64,000 nucleotides of DNA from Pedobacter psychrophilus (GTDB lineage Bacteria; Bacteroidota; Bacteroidia; Sphingobacteriales; Sphingobacteriaceae), in NCBI RefSeq assembly GCF_001652725.1, contig NZ_LWHJ01000027.1:1-64000 (forward strand), read 5' to 3'. Every line of letters begins with the position of its first letter. Positions within the stretch are counted from its first letter, which is position 1. Below the pieces are notes generated by a model that was given only the letters and a program-made list of their open reading frames with translations, did not search any database and had not been told where the DNA came from. The position numbers were made by a program, and so were the translations under genes. Below are positions 36,627-45,029 of the stretch, one piece after another.

Positions 36627-37943
36627 ATGGCAATTTTAACAAAACAACAAGCCCAAGATATATTAAAAAAAGTATTGAGTTATTCTAAGTCAGACTCTTG
36701 CGAAATTAGTTTAAGAGGTTCTGACGGAGGTAATATTAGGTATGCCCGTAATGCAGTTTCTACTGCAGGGCAAATCAGTACCATGAGTTTAGCAGTGAGT
36801 GCTACTTACGGTAAAAAAACAGGTTCAGCTAGTATCAATGAATTTGACGATGCCTCTTTAGAAAAAGTGGTAAAAAGAGCAGAAGAGCTAGCCATGTTAG
36901 CTCCAGAAAATCCAGAGTTTATGCCCTTATTAGGCCCTCAGGAATTTCCTGTTTCTCCAACATTTAATTCAAAAACTGCTGCTATCACTCCTGATACCAG
37001 GGCAGAAATGGTAGGTCAGAGTTTAAAAGTGATAAAGGATGGAAAATTAGAAGGAGCGGGGTTTCTAGAAAACTCAACAAGCTTTAACGCCATCATGAAT
37101 TCTAAAGGTTTATTTGCATACAATACAGATACCGATGTTTCATTTTCAGTAACAGTACGAAATCAGGAAGGTACTGGCTCAGGTTATGTGAGCCAAAGTT
37201 TCAATAATCTGGATAAAATGGATACGCTGGCTTTAAGCAAAATAGCTGCTAGCAAAGCAAATGGTTCTGCTGCTGCAAAAGCTATCGAGCCAGGAAAATA
37301 CACCGTTATTTTAGAGCCTTTGGCAGCTTCGGATATTATAGAAAATATGTTTAGAGGTTTTGATGCCCGTAGTGCCGATGAAGGAAGAAGCTTTATGAGT
37401 AAGAAAGGCGGAGGAACGCGTTTAGGAGAGCAATTATTCTCTGAAAATGTAAATATTTATTCTGATCCAATGAATCCTGATTTACCTTCTGCTACGTGGA
37501 ACGGTGATGGACAATTGTTAAAGAAAACCAAATGGGTAGAAAACGGAGTGGTAAAAAATCTAGCTTATTCGAGATATTGGGCAGACCAAAAAGGAGTTGA
37601 ACCCGTTCCTTTCGGAAGAAGTTTTGTGATGGAAGGTGGTACACAATCATTAGAAGAATTAATTAAAGGTACAGAAAAAGGAATTTTGGTTACCCGTTTT
37701 TGGTATATCCGTTCTGTAGATCCTCAAACTTTACTCTTAACAGGATTAACCCGTGATGGTACTTTTTACATAGAAAACGGCGAAATTAAATTCCCAGTAA
37801 AAAACTTCCGTTTTAACGAGAGTCCGGTAATTATGCTGAACAATGTGGAAGCTTTAGGTAAACCTGTACGAAGTGGAAACGTGATTATCCCTCCGATGAA
37901 AATTAGAGATTTTACTTTCACTTCATTGTCTGACGCGGTTTAA
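36627..37943 (+). CDS. PmbA/TldE homologue 1
   Basis: A protein of 438 residues in the PmbA (TldE) family, the non-catalytic partner of TldD. Family features are GGNIRYARNAVST near residue 34, AKAIEPGKYTVILEP and the C-terminal VPFGRSFVMEGGTQSLEELI region. It lacks HExxxH, as TldE does. There is no signal sequence (start MAILTKQQAQDIL), in contrast to the Tat-like leader on TldD1. It probably pairs with TldD1. Confidence 0.88.
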   Translation: MAILTKQQAQDILKKVLSYSKSDSCEISLRGSDGGNIRYARNAVSTAGQISTMSLAVSATYGKKTGSASINEFDDASLEKVVKRAEELAMLAPENPEFMPLLGPQEFPVSPTFNSKTAAITPDTRAEMVGQSLKVIKDGKLEGAGFLENSTSFNAIMNSKGLFAYNTDTDVSFSVTVRNQEGTGSGYVSQSFNNLDKMDTLALSKIAASKANGSAAAKAIEPGKYTVILEPLAASDIIENMFRGFDARSADEGRSFMSKKGGGTRLGEQLFSENVNIYSDPMNPDLPSATWNGDGQLLKKTKWVENGVVKNLAYSRYWADQKGVEPVPFGRSFVMEGGTQSLEELIKGTEKGILVTRFWYIRSVDPQTLLLTGLTRDGTFYIENGEIKFPVKNFRFNESPVIMLNNVEALGKPVRSGNVIIPPMKIRDFTFTSLSDAV

Positions 37944-37975
37944 GAAAATTTAAATTATACAGCTAAAAAGGTTTT

Positions 37976-38113
37976 GCGTCAACGATTGAAGCGGCATCCT
38001 TTTTTAGCTTCGTCATGTTGAACGATAGAGAAACATCACACAAATAGGTTTCAAACGCTAAAAGCATTCCTACTTGTGTGATCTTTCGTTCCTCAAGGTG
38101 ACGTAAAAACGTC
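37976..38113 (+). repeat. Dispersed hairpin repeat, copy R4
   Basis: The left end is GCGTCAACGATTGAAGCGGC then ATCCTTTTTT. The core is longer than in other copies and includes the pair ATCACACAA/TTGTGTGAT (about 38034-38082) together with the REP-like CGTCATGTTGAACGATAGAG. The right end is GACGTAAAAACGTCC. It lies just upstream of tldD2 and, with R5, encloses that gene. Confidence 0.75.
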
Positions 38114-38126
38114 CAAATCATAATAC

Positions 38127-39767
38127 ATGAAAAGAAGAAACTTTTTATATTTAACAGGAGTTGGTGCTGGAGCTGCCCTGATGCCAAACCTTTCCGTTTT
38201 TGGAAATCCAATTTCAATTGAAGAAGCTTTAACTCCGGTTGATGCTGCTTTAAAGAAAAAAATGGCAGATATCGCATTGAACAAAGCGAAATCTCTAGGC
38301 GCAACCTATACCGATGTGCGTATTGGCAGATATTTGAACCAAGTAGTGTCCACCAGAGAAACCCGGGTACAAAACATTGCCAACACCGAATCTTACGGAA
38401 TGGGTGTACGGGTAATTGCCAATGGCTGTTGGGGTTTTGCGGCTACCAATTTATTGGATGATGCCAGTATTGCCAAAGCCGCAGAATTAGCGGTTGCCAT
38501 CGCCAAAGGAAATTCAAAATTAGCTACCGAGCCTGTTCAGCTTGCGCCACAAAAAGGTTATGGCGAAGTAACTTGGAAAACTCCCATTGAAAAAAATGCT
38601 TTCGAAGTTCCTATCAAAGAAAAAGTAGATCTATTATTAGGCGTAAATGCTGCCGCCATGGCTGCGGGAGCCAAATTTGTTAACTCCAATGTTTTTGTGG
38701 TGAACGAGCAGAAATACTTTGCGTCTTCGGATGGTTCTTATATCGACCAGGATATTCATCGCATCTGGCCTACTTTTACGGTGACTAAAGTAGATGCCAA
38801 AGGAGGGAAATTTGAAACTCGTGATGCGCTAAGTGCACCAATGGGAATGGGTTATGAATATCTGATTCCGAAAGAAGAAGAGAAAATTAAAGGTGGCCCC
38901 GTGACGATGTACAAGAAACGTTACGACATTTTAGAAGATGTGAAAGAAGCAGCCAAACATGTGGAGGAAAAATTAAAAGCAAAACCAGTAGAACCAGGAA
39001 AGTATGATTTGATTTTAGACCCAACACATCTTTTCTTAACCATTCATGAATCTGTTGGTCACCCCACAGAGCTGGATCGGGTTTTAGGTTACGAAGCCAA
39101 TTATGCAGGTACCAGCTTCCTAACTTTGGATAAATGGGAAAGCAAAAAATTTAATTTCGGTAGTAATAAAGTGAATATTTTGGCTGATAAATTACAAGCC
39201 GGTTCTTTAGGTGCTGTAGGTTATGATGATGAAGGGGTAAAATGTGGACAGTGGGACATCATTAAGGATGGGATTTTGGTGAATTACCAAACCATCAGAG
39301 ACCAGGCGCATATTTTAGGTTTAAAAGCTTCTCAAGGTTGCTGCTATGCTGATAGTTGGGACAGTGTTCAGTTCCAGAGAATGCCAAATGTTTCTTTAAA
39401 AGCCGGTACAAAACCCATGACAGCTGCCGAAATGGTAAAAGGGGTGAAGAAAGGGATTTACATGTTTGGTCGTAATTCTTACTCTATAGATCAGCAGCGA
39501 TATAATTTTCAGTTTAGCGCCCAGCTAGCTTATGAAGTAAAAGACGGCGAAATTGTAGGCATGTTAAAAGATGCTTCCTACCAAGCCAATACCCAGGAAT
39601 TTTGGAACTCTTGCGTACAACGTTGCGATGAAAAAGATTTCCGTTTGGGTGGTACTTTCCGTGATGGAAAAGGACAACCAAGTCAGGTGAGTGCGGTTTC
39701 TCATGGTTCTTCCACCACCAGGTTTAATGGCGTAAATGTGATTAATACGGGTAGGAAAATTGGTTAA
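38127..39767 (+). CDS. TldD metalloprotease homologue 2 with Tat leader
   Basis: A TldD-type protease of 546 residues with HExxxH intact in LTIHESVGHPTELD and the C-terminal Cys region NSCVQRCDEKDFRLGG. The N-terminus MKRRNFLYLTGVGAGAALMP is a clear twin-arginine leader (RRNFL, then a hydrophobic Gly/Ala stretch). There is no PmbA gene beside it; pmbA1 lies before it across repeat R4. Several stretches look more GC-rich than in tldD1 (for example 31 of 60 bases at 38641-38700 against 19 of 60 in tldD1 at 35401-35460). It is bracketed by inverted copies R4 and R5. Confidence 0.9.
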   Translation: MKRRNFLYLTGVGAGAALMPNLSVFGNPISIEEALTPVDAALKKKMADIALNKAKSLGATYTDVRIGRYLNQVVSTRETRVQNIANTESYGMGVRVIANGCWGFAATNLLDDASIAKAAELAVAIAKGNSKLATEPVQLAPQKGYGEVTWKTPIEKNAFEVPIKEKVDLLLGVNAAAMAAGAKFVNSNVFVVNEQKYFASSDGSYIDQDIHRIWPTFTVTKVDAKGGKFETRDALSAPMGMGYEYLIPKEEEKIKGGPVTMYKKRYDILEDVKEAAKHVEEKLKAKPVEPGKYDLILDPTHLFLTIHESVGHPTELDRVLGYEANYAGTSFLTLDKWESKKFNFGSNKVNILADKLQAGSLGAVGYDDEGVKCGQWDIIKDGILVNYQTIRDQAHILGLKASQGCCYADSWDSVQFQRMPNVSLKAGTKPMTAAEMVKGVKKGIYMFGRNSYSIDQQRYNFQFSAQLAYEVKDGEIVGMLKDASYQANTQEFWNSCVQRCDEKDFRLGGTFRDGKGQPSQVSAVSHGSSTTRFNGVNVINTGRKIG

Positions 39768-39779
39768 AATAATTAGGAG

Positions 39780-39874
39780 GGCGTTTTATCCGCCAGCTGG
39801 CGGATTACACTATATCTTTTTTGTATTTGCTAAATGGTAAGTGCAAAAAAGGATGCCGCTTCAATCGTTAACGC
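39780..39874 (-). repeat. Dispersed hairpin repeat, copy R5 (inverted)
   Basis: In reverse orientation: it begins with GGCGTTTTATCC, contains the perfect palindrome ATCCGCCAGCTGGCGGAT (39788-39805), and ends with GGATGCCGCTTCAATCGTTA then ACGC. Its outer 30 bases match the outer end of R4 at 29 positions, giving terminal inverted repeats around tldD2. Confidence 0.78.
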
Positions 39875-39948
39875 AAAACCTAGTTAATTTGTTAATTATT
39901 CTCTTTAAAAAATCGGCATTTGATATTAAAAAAATGTGAAATATAAAT

Positions 39949-40008
39949 CCAGATGGAGTCCTCAGTTTTCTAAAAGCATTTAAGTGATCCTAAAGGAACA
40001 CTTAAACG
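39949..40008 (+). repeat. Left copy of inverted repeat flanking hamAB
   Basis: A 60-base segment with a hairpin, TTTAAGTG (39979-39986) and CACTTAAA (39999-40006). The reverse complement of 43814-43872 aligns to it over the full length with about 80 percent identity and one gap. It is 100 bases before hamA. Part of it can be read as the end of a coding sequence (LSDPKGTLKRGWEI then stop). Confidence 0.6.
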
Positions 40009-40108
40009 AGGTTGGGAAATTTAATCCAAGTTAAAGCCATAGTTGAATACTAAATTTAATCTTTATCTTTAAACTTAATCATTTATTTTTTAACTACTAT
40101 TTAATGAA

Positions 40109-41062
40109 ATGTTTTCTGAAGACTGGTCTAAACATATAAAAATTGATAGAAAATTAATATTAGATCAATTAAATCAACATTTTCTTGAATGGGATGATAA
40201 ATTAACATTGAGATTTTTTACAATCAAGCCATCTGGTACTCAAATAATTTTTAATGGTTTAAATTCAGTCTTGCATACCTCGTTACCACATTATATATAC
40301 GGTGAAGATGATATCAAAAGAAACGGCGAAATGTGGGCGGGTTTAAATGCAAATGGCAAATTCGGTCTTAAAAACCCTAAAACTGATGGAAAATATGGTG
40401 AGCTTCTTTTATTTGTACTGGTAGAAAGTATTTTAGGATGTAAAATGGTTGCGCATAAAATTAAATCTTTAACCAATATAAGAGATCAAATAAAAGGAGG
40501 TGATGGTATTTTTATTGGTGATTATCAGTTTAAATCAGAAAAATATCCAGCATACTTAATTGGCGAATCTAAGGTAACAACAACGTTAACCAAAGCTCTT
40601 AAAGAAGCTTTAATTTCTATAGAAAGGTTTCATTCAGCATATTTTGTTAACGATTTTTTAGATGATGAATTAATTGTAGCAAAAGAATTTTTGAGTGTGA
40701 CAAATACTAATCTAGATGAACTTTACGATAGGTTAACTCCAAGTTCAAAAATATTTAAACATCAATCATTAGTACACCCTATTTTACTGATGTATTCTAC
40801 ATCGAACTTTGAAAAGTTGCAAAAAGATAGTGCTTCAATGGAAATACTTGAAAATGCAATTAGTGAATCTATAAATGGTAAAGAAAAAGAATATCTTAAT
40901 AAAATAAATAAAGAGTTAGATAATTACTCTGAAATAAAGAAAGTCTATCTTGATTTTTTTATTTTGCCATGTAAGTCTGTAGATGAATTTCGAGACTTAA
41001 TGTATAAAAAAATTCACGGAGTTCCTTACTTATATAATGTAAAGGAAAATAAAGTCAATTAA
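40109..41062 (+). CDS. hamA: Hachiman anti-phage system nuclease HamA (DUF1837)
   Basis: A protein of 317 residues matching DUF1837/HamA. The core is KYGELLLFVLVESILGCKMV (E98, E106), HKIKSL (K117), GGDGIFIGDY (D132) and IGESK (E153, K155), a PD-(D/E)xK-type nuclease arrangement with the ExK characteristic of HamA. In the studied system HamA is held inactive by HamB and degrades DNA once phage DNA ends are sensed. It is followed 2 bases later by the helicase gene hamB, the defining gene order of Hachiman. Confidence 0.9.
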   Translation: MFSEDWSKHIKIDRKLILDQLNQHFLEWDDKLTLRFFTIKPSGTQIIFNGLNSVLHTSLPHYIYGEDDIKRNGEMWAGLNANGKFGLKNPKTDGKYGELLLFVLVESILGCKMVAHKIKSLTNIRDQIKGGDGIFIGDYQFKSEKYPAYLIGESKVTTTLTKALKEALISIERFHSAYFVNDFLDDELIVAKEFLSVTNTNLDELYDRLTPSSKIFKHQSLVHPILLMYSTSNFEKLQKDSASMEILENAISESINGKEKEYLNKINKELDNYSEIKKVYLDFFILPCKSVDEFRDLMYKKIHGVPYLYNVKENKVN

Positions 41063-41064
41063 AC

Positions 41065-43734
41065 ATGTCTGATTTAGTTGATAAGATAGAATCAATATAC
41101 AATGATGAGTTATTAAATAATCTTATCAATGACTTAATCTTTAATCAATTCTATCAGAAATTTAATTTATCTAAAATCCCTATTGCTAAAGATAGGATCA
41201 GAAAAGCAATTTGGTTAACTTCAATTCTATCCACAAGCCCTTTAGAAAAGCATAAAAATAAAGCTCAATTAATTTCTTCTTTGATCTATTTGCAAGATAG
41301 TTTCAATATTGATATTGAAAGAGCATCTTATATTTTGTTCTCAAGAATTGGAAACTTAACAGGTACTCGTTTATTAAATAATTCTTCAAATGATTTTAGT
41401 CAAATTCAACTAGAGAATAATATATTGATTGATTCTTATGACTCTGCGATTTTACTTGAATTAGAATTAGAAAGGAGAAATAAAACTGTAATTATTGGAG
41501 AGGAACAGATTTTAACAACGGCTTTCCAAAAAAAGCTGTGGGATGATATAAAGTCTTATGATAAAATTGTTATTTCAGCGCCAACATCTTCAGGTAAGTC
41601 ATTCATAGTTAAGAAAGCAATAAAAGAAAAGATATTAAATAATGACGAATATTTTATCCTTTATGTAGTTCCAACACGAGCATTGATAAATCAAGTTAGC
41701 GAAGAATTAAGACAAGAAATCAATGATAATGATGTAGACATAAAAACAGTATACATTCATGATGAAACAGGCTTAAATTTTAAGAAGATATTTATTTTAA
41801 CTCCCGAACGATGTTTAAGTCTTTTAAAAGAAAGAAGAGAACATGAATTTAAAATAGATTTAATTTTTATAGATGAGATTCAAAATGTTGAAGACACCCA
41901 AGGGAGAGGAACACTTTTCGAGTTTGTTTTCCAAGAGCTTATAAAGTTGTTTAGTGAGGCTATAATTATTGCTGCTGGTCCTAATATTGAAAATCCAAAT
42001 AAATTGTATGAAAATATTTTTAACATAAAGTCTAACTCTTCAGAAACTATGGTTTCCCCAGTGTTTCAAATAAAAACTATAGTTACCGTATTACATGATA
42101 AAAAAATAAGATTTACTTTAATAAAAAATAGCGAAAGCTCTCAATCCTTTGAAATAGAGACTTCAATAGATTTGAAACAAATATTTTTAAAAAGTACAGG
42201 AAATGGATTAAGGGAATTGATAAATATTTGCGGAGCAGATGAAAGTAACATTATATATTCTCCAAAAGGAAATTGGGCTGAAAATTGGGCCTTAAAATAT
42301 ATTGAACCATTACAGGATGTTCAAATTCATTCTGAGGTAAAAGATATTGTAGAGTTTTTAGAAGATGAAGTACATCCTTTCTATAATCTTGCAATTTGCT
42401 TAAATAAAGGTGTTGCTTTTCATCATGGTAATTTACCTGATTTGGTACGAAAAGAAATTGAAGATTGCTTCCTTGAAGGAAAGATTAAAATTCTCTTTTG
42501 TACTTCTACATTGTTGCAAGGTGTAAATTTACCCGCAAATAATATTTTTATTGTCTCTCCCAAAAAAAGAACTTTTCCTCTATCATCTTTTGATTTTGGA
42601 AATTTGATTGGAAGAGCTGGTAGGATTAAAGATTCATTATTTGGAACAGTTTTTTGTATTGAAAAATCTGAAAATGATGAATGGGCAGAAAGCTACTATA
42701 AAAAATCTCCAAGAAAAGAAGTTACAACTGCAAGTAATAGTGCTTTAGATAACTTTGATGATTTCATCGGAGAGTTATCTAAAAGTTCATTAGAAATATC
42801 TAGCGATATTGATTCAAATGGAGTGATATTTTATCGTCAAAAATATCTACAAGATATAGACCGTTTCCCTATTTACCTCCAAAATAAGGGCCTCAGCGAA
42901 GAGGAATCAAATATTTTCATCGAGAATATTTCCTCTTCCGTTGCTGATTTATTGATTCCATTAGACATTTTAAGCTTGAATCCAACAATAGACCCTATTC
43001 TTCAAAATATTCTCTATGTACAAATATTAGATTACGGTTTTGAAAACTGGTTAATTCCATCAATTTCAAATAATAGAAACTTTTACAAACATATATCAGA
43101 TGAAGAAAAGATTTTAACAGAGTTTAAAGATTGGAGTTTTTATCTTCAATTTAACGATTTGTTAAAAAGACTAGACGAAATTTTCCATTTTGCTAATGAA
43201 GCTTTTTTTAAGCATAATATATCTACTTCAATAAATCAAATTACTTATTACTGTAGAATGTGGTTAGGAAATAAGAGTTTAAGAGAGTTAATTGACTCCG
43301 ATTTAAAGTTCTACTCAACGCATTATAATCTGGCTAAGAGAATAAAACTTGATGATAAAGAAGCGATTAACACTAGAATTAATAAAGTAATAAAGATAAA
43401 TTCAATTGTTACAACTCATATTGTTGTAAAATATCTTAAATTGATGAATGACTTAGTTGAAAGTATAACTAATGATAAAGTATTAGAAAACTATAAATTC
43501 TCAATGGCTTTACCATTAATGCTAGAATTAGGAACAACTGAACCCGTTGTTATAAAACTAATCTCAAAAGGAATATCAAGAAGTATTTCTTTAAAGATAT
43601 TTTCAGAATTTAAAAAAGTACCTAATTATGAAGAAATTGATATTTTTGATTGGCTAAGGTCAAAAACAGAACTTAAATTAAAGCCTATTTATAATAGATA
43701 TTTAAAAAAAATGAAGCTTTTAAAGTATAATTAA
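41065..43734 (+). CDS. hamB: Hachiman anti-phage system helicase HamB
   Basis: A superfamily 2 helicase of 889 residues. Walker A is APTSSGKS (172-179), motif Ia PTRALINQ (203-210), motif II DEIQ (270-273), then FHHG (452-455), LFCTSTLLQGVNLP (about 477-490) and motif VI GRAGR (516-520). The N-terminal ~150 residues and C-terminal ~350 are helical, specific to the family. The spacing and the HamA neighbour identify it as HamB, which senses DNA ends and releases HamA. No further defence gene adjoins it. Confidence 0.9.
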   Translation: MSDLVDKIESIYNDELLNNLINDLIFNQFYQKFNLSKIPIAKDRIRKAIWLTSILSTSPLEKHKNKAQLISSLIYLQDSFNIDIERASYILFSRIGNLTGTRLLNNSSNDFSQIQLENNILIDSYDSAILLELELERRNKTVIIGEEQILTTAFQKKLWDDIKSYDKIVISAPTSSGKSFIVKKAIKEKILNNDEYFILYVVPTRALINQVSEELRQEINDNDVDIKTVYIHDETGLNFKKIFILTPERCLSLLKERREHEFKIDLIFIDEIQNVEDTQGRGTLFEFVFQELIKLFSEAIIIAAGPNIENPNKLYENIFNIKSNSSETMVSPVFQIKTIVTVLHDKKIRFTLIKNSESSQSFEIETSIDLKQIFLKSTGNGLRELINICGADESNIIYSPKGNWAENWALKYIEPLQDVQIHSEVKDIVEFLEDEVHPFYNLAICLNKGVAFHHGNLPDLVRKEIEDCFLEGKIKILFCTSTLLQGVNLPANNIFIVSPKKRTFPLSSFDFGNLIGRAGRIKDSLFGTVFCIEKSENDEWAESYYKKSPRKEVTTASNSALDNFDDFIGELSKSSLEISSDIDSNGVIFYRQKYLQDIDRFPIYLQNKGLSEEESNIFIENISSSVADLLIPLDILSLNPTIDPILQNILYVQILDYGFENWLIPSISNNRNFYKHISDEEKILTEFKDWSFYLQFNDLLKRLDEIFHFANEAFFKHNISTSINQITYYCRMWLGNKSLRELIDSDLKFYSTHYNLAKRIKLDDKEAINTRINKVIKINSIVTTHIVVKYLKLMNDLVESITNDKVLENYKFSMALPLMLELGTTEPVVIKLISKGISRSISLKIFSEFKKVPNYEEIDIFDWLRSKTELKLKPIYNRYLKKMKLLKYN

Positions 43735-43813
43735 ACTTGGTCTTTAAATTAATCTCAAAGACTGCAAACTGGCTTATTTTCCCCGTAGACTTATTGTAAT
43801 TACTACTATAACT

Positions 43814-43872
43814 GGTTTAAGTGTTCCGTTAGGGCCACTTAAATCTTTATAGAAAATCAAGACTTCGTCTGG
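43814..43872 (-). repeat. Right copy of inverted repeat flanking hamAB
   Basis: Contains the hairpin TTTAAGTG (43816-43823) and CACTTAAA (43836-43843). On the minus strand it aligns with 39949-40008. Read on the minus strand it has an open frame, VPDEVLIFYKDLSGPNGTLK then PVIVVITISLRGK and a stop, with an in-frame stop at 43888-43890 just before it. That suggests a relic of the 3' end of a gene rather than a living gene. It starts 80 bases after hamB. Confidence 0.6.
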
Positions 43873-43954
43873 AACATAATCAAAAATTTAATTAGATGCT
43901 ACAAAGTATTGCTGCACTCTTTTCATAAAAAAACAAGATTCCATAAGTCCTCAA

Positions 43955-44863
43955 CTAAGAAAAAGTATCATTTCCTAATTCAAGCTTATAGCCTTTGCCA
44001 CGGATTACTACAATGTTTACATTGGAATCCAATTCCAATTTTTTCCTCAGTTTTGATATAAACATATCCAGGCTGCGTCCTACAATTACACCTTCATCTT
44101 CCCAAATTTCTTTTTGTAACCAGCTTCGTTCTATGGTCTTATTGAGAGATTGTGCGAAAATGAGCAATAAACGACATTCAGTTCCAGTAAGCTCTATTGT
44201 TTTTCCATTTATGTTCAGCTTCCTATTCTTCGCATCAAACAACACCGTACCTAAAGTGAATAAATCGGTATCCGTATCTTGACCCTGAGGTAAGACTTTT
44301 TTAGGTTTGGCAACTCTAAAAAATATAAAACCAATAAATGCTAAAATCGGCAGGCTGCCCAAAAGAAACCCATTTTTTACTATAGTGATGCCAGTTGTTT
44401 TGAATTTAATATTAATCAGGTAACATGCTGTGGGTTGCGTTCTTCCAATACAGGCAATAATATCATCTTTAATATTTTGTGAAATCGCATATCCATAAGT
44501 TATACTTCCATTGGCACAGTTCATTACATTAACTACATAATCACTGGCAAAGGGATCATGAGCCAACAAACGGCTTGTTGTGTTTACCAGGGAATCTGAT
44601 TGAAAAGTAAGCTCATTCTCAAAAGTGATCTGGTATTCATTTTCTGAGATTTTCTTAATCGGAAGCACTCTAGATGTACTGTCTCCAGATTGTAAGAGTA
44701 TTTCATGTCCTATTCTGCGAAGCAAAACTTCTCTCCTGGCTACGTCAAAATCGTAACTGTCAAAACTAATGAAAGCTGCACAGGTTACCAGAATGGATAA
44801 AAGCAAAATGGAACCAAAAAGGTATTTGCGTTTCCCTGAAAGTAAATTTAGGCTAACATCCAT
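43955..44863 (-). CDS. Membrane-anchored winged-helix transcriptional regulator
   Basis: A protein of 302 residues. One helix is at the N-terminus (LFGSILLLSILVTCAAFISF, about 15-34), followed by a probable periplasmic sensor domain with two cysteines (MNCANGS, IACIGR), a second helix (about 165-182), and a cytoplasmic C-terminal OmpR-type winged helix (ELTGTECRLLLIFAQSLNKT to the end, with RSWLQKEIW and RGKGYKLE). The order is reversed relative to ToxR. It diverges from an exported Asp-box protein, a pairing common in Bacteroidota, and probably regulates it. Confidence 0.85.
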   Translation of the reverse strand: MDVSLNLLSGKRKYLFGSILLLSILVTCAAFISFDSYDFDVARREVLLRRIGHEILLQSGDSTSRVLPIKKISENEYQITFENELTFQSDSLVNTTSRLLAHDPFASDYVVNVMNCANGSITYGYAISQNIKDDIIACIGRTQPTACYLINIKFKTTGITIVKNGFLLGSLPILAFIGFIFFRVAKPKKVLPQGQDTDTDLFTLGTVLFDAKNRKLNINGKTIELTGTECRLLLIFAQSLNKTIERSWLQKEIWEDEGVIVGRSLDMFISKLRKKLELDSNVNIVVIRGKGYKLELGNDTFS

Positions 44864-45029
44864 AACGTCAATATTTTATTTACAAAGTTTACATTTTTAT
44901 TTACAATCCATACCTATCAAGCCAAAAAATATTAAGGTAGGTTTGCTTCATCAATTTTGATAGGACAATGCACAATCTGTTAAGTCCGCTAATTTACAAA
45001 TCGATATGTTTTACTTTAAACTAAAAAAA

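Noticed and set aside
39979-40006. TTTAAGTG/CACTTAAA hairpin as a plain terminator
   Set aside because: No T tract follows on either strand, and the similarity with the right-hand copy extends about 30 bases beyond the hairpin.
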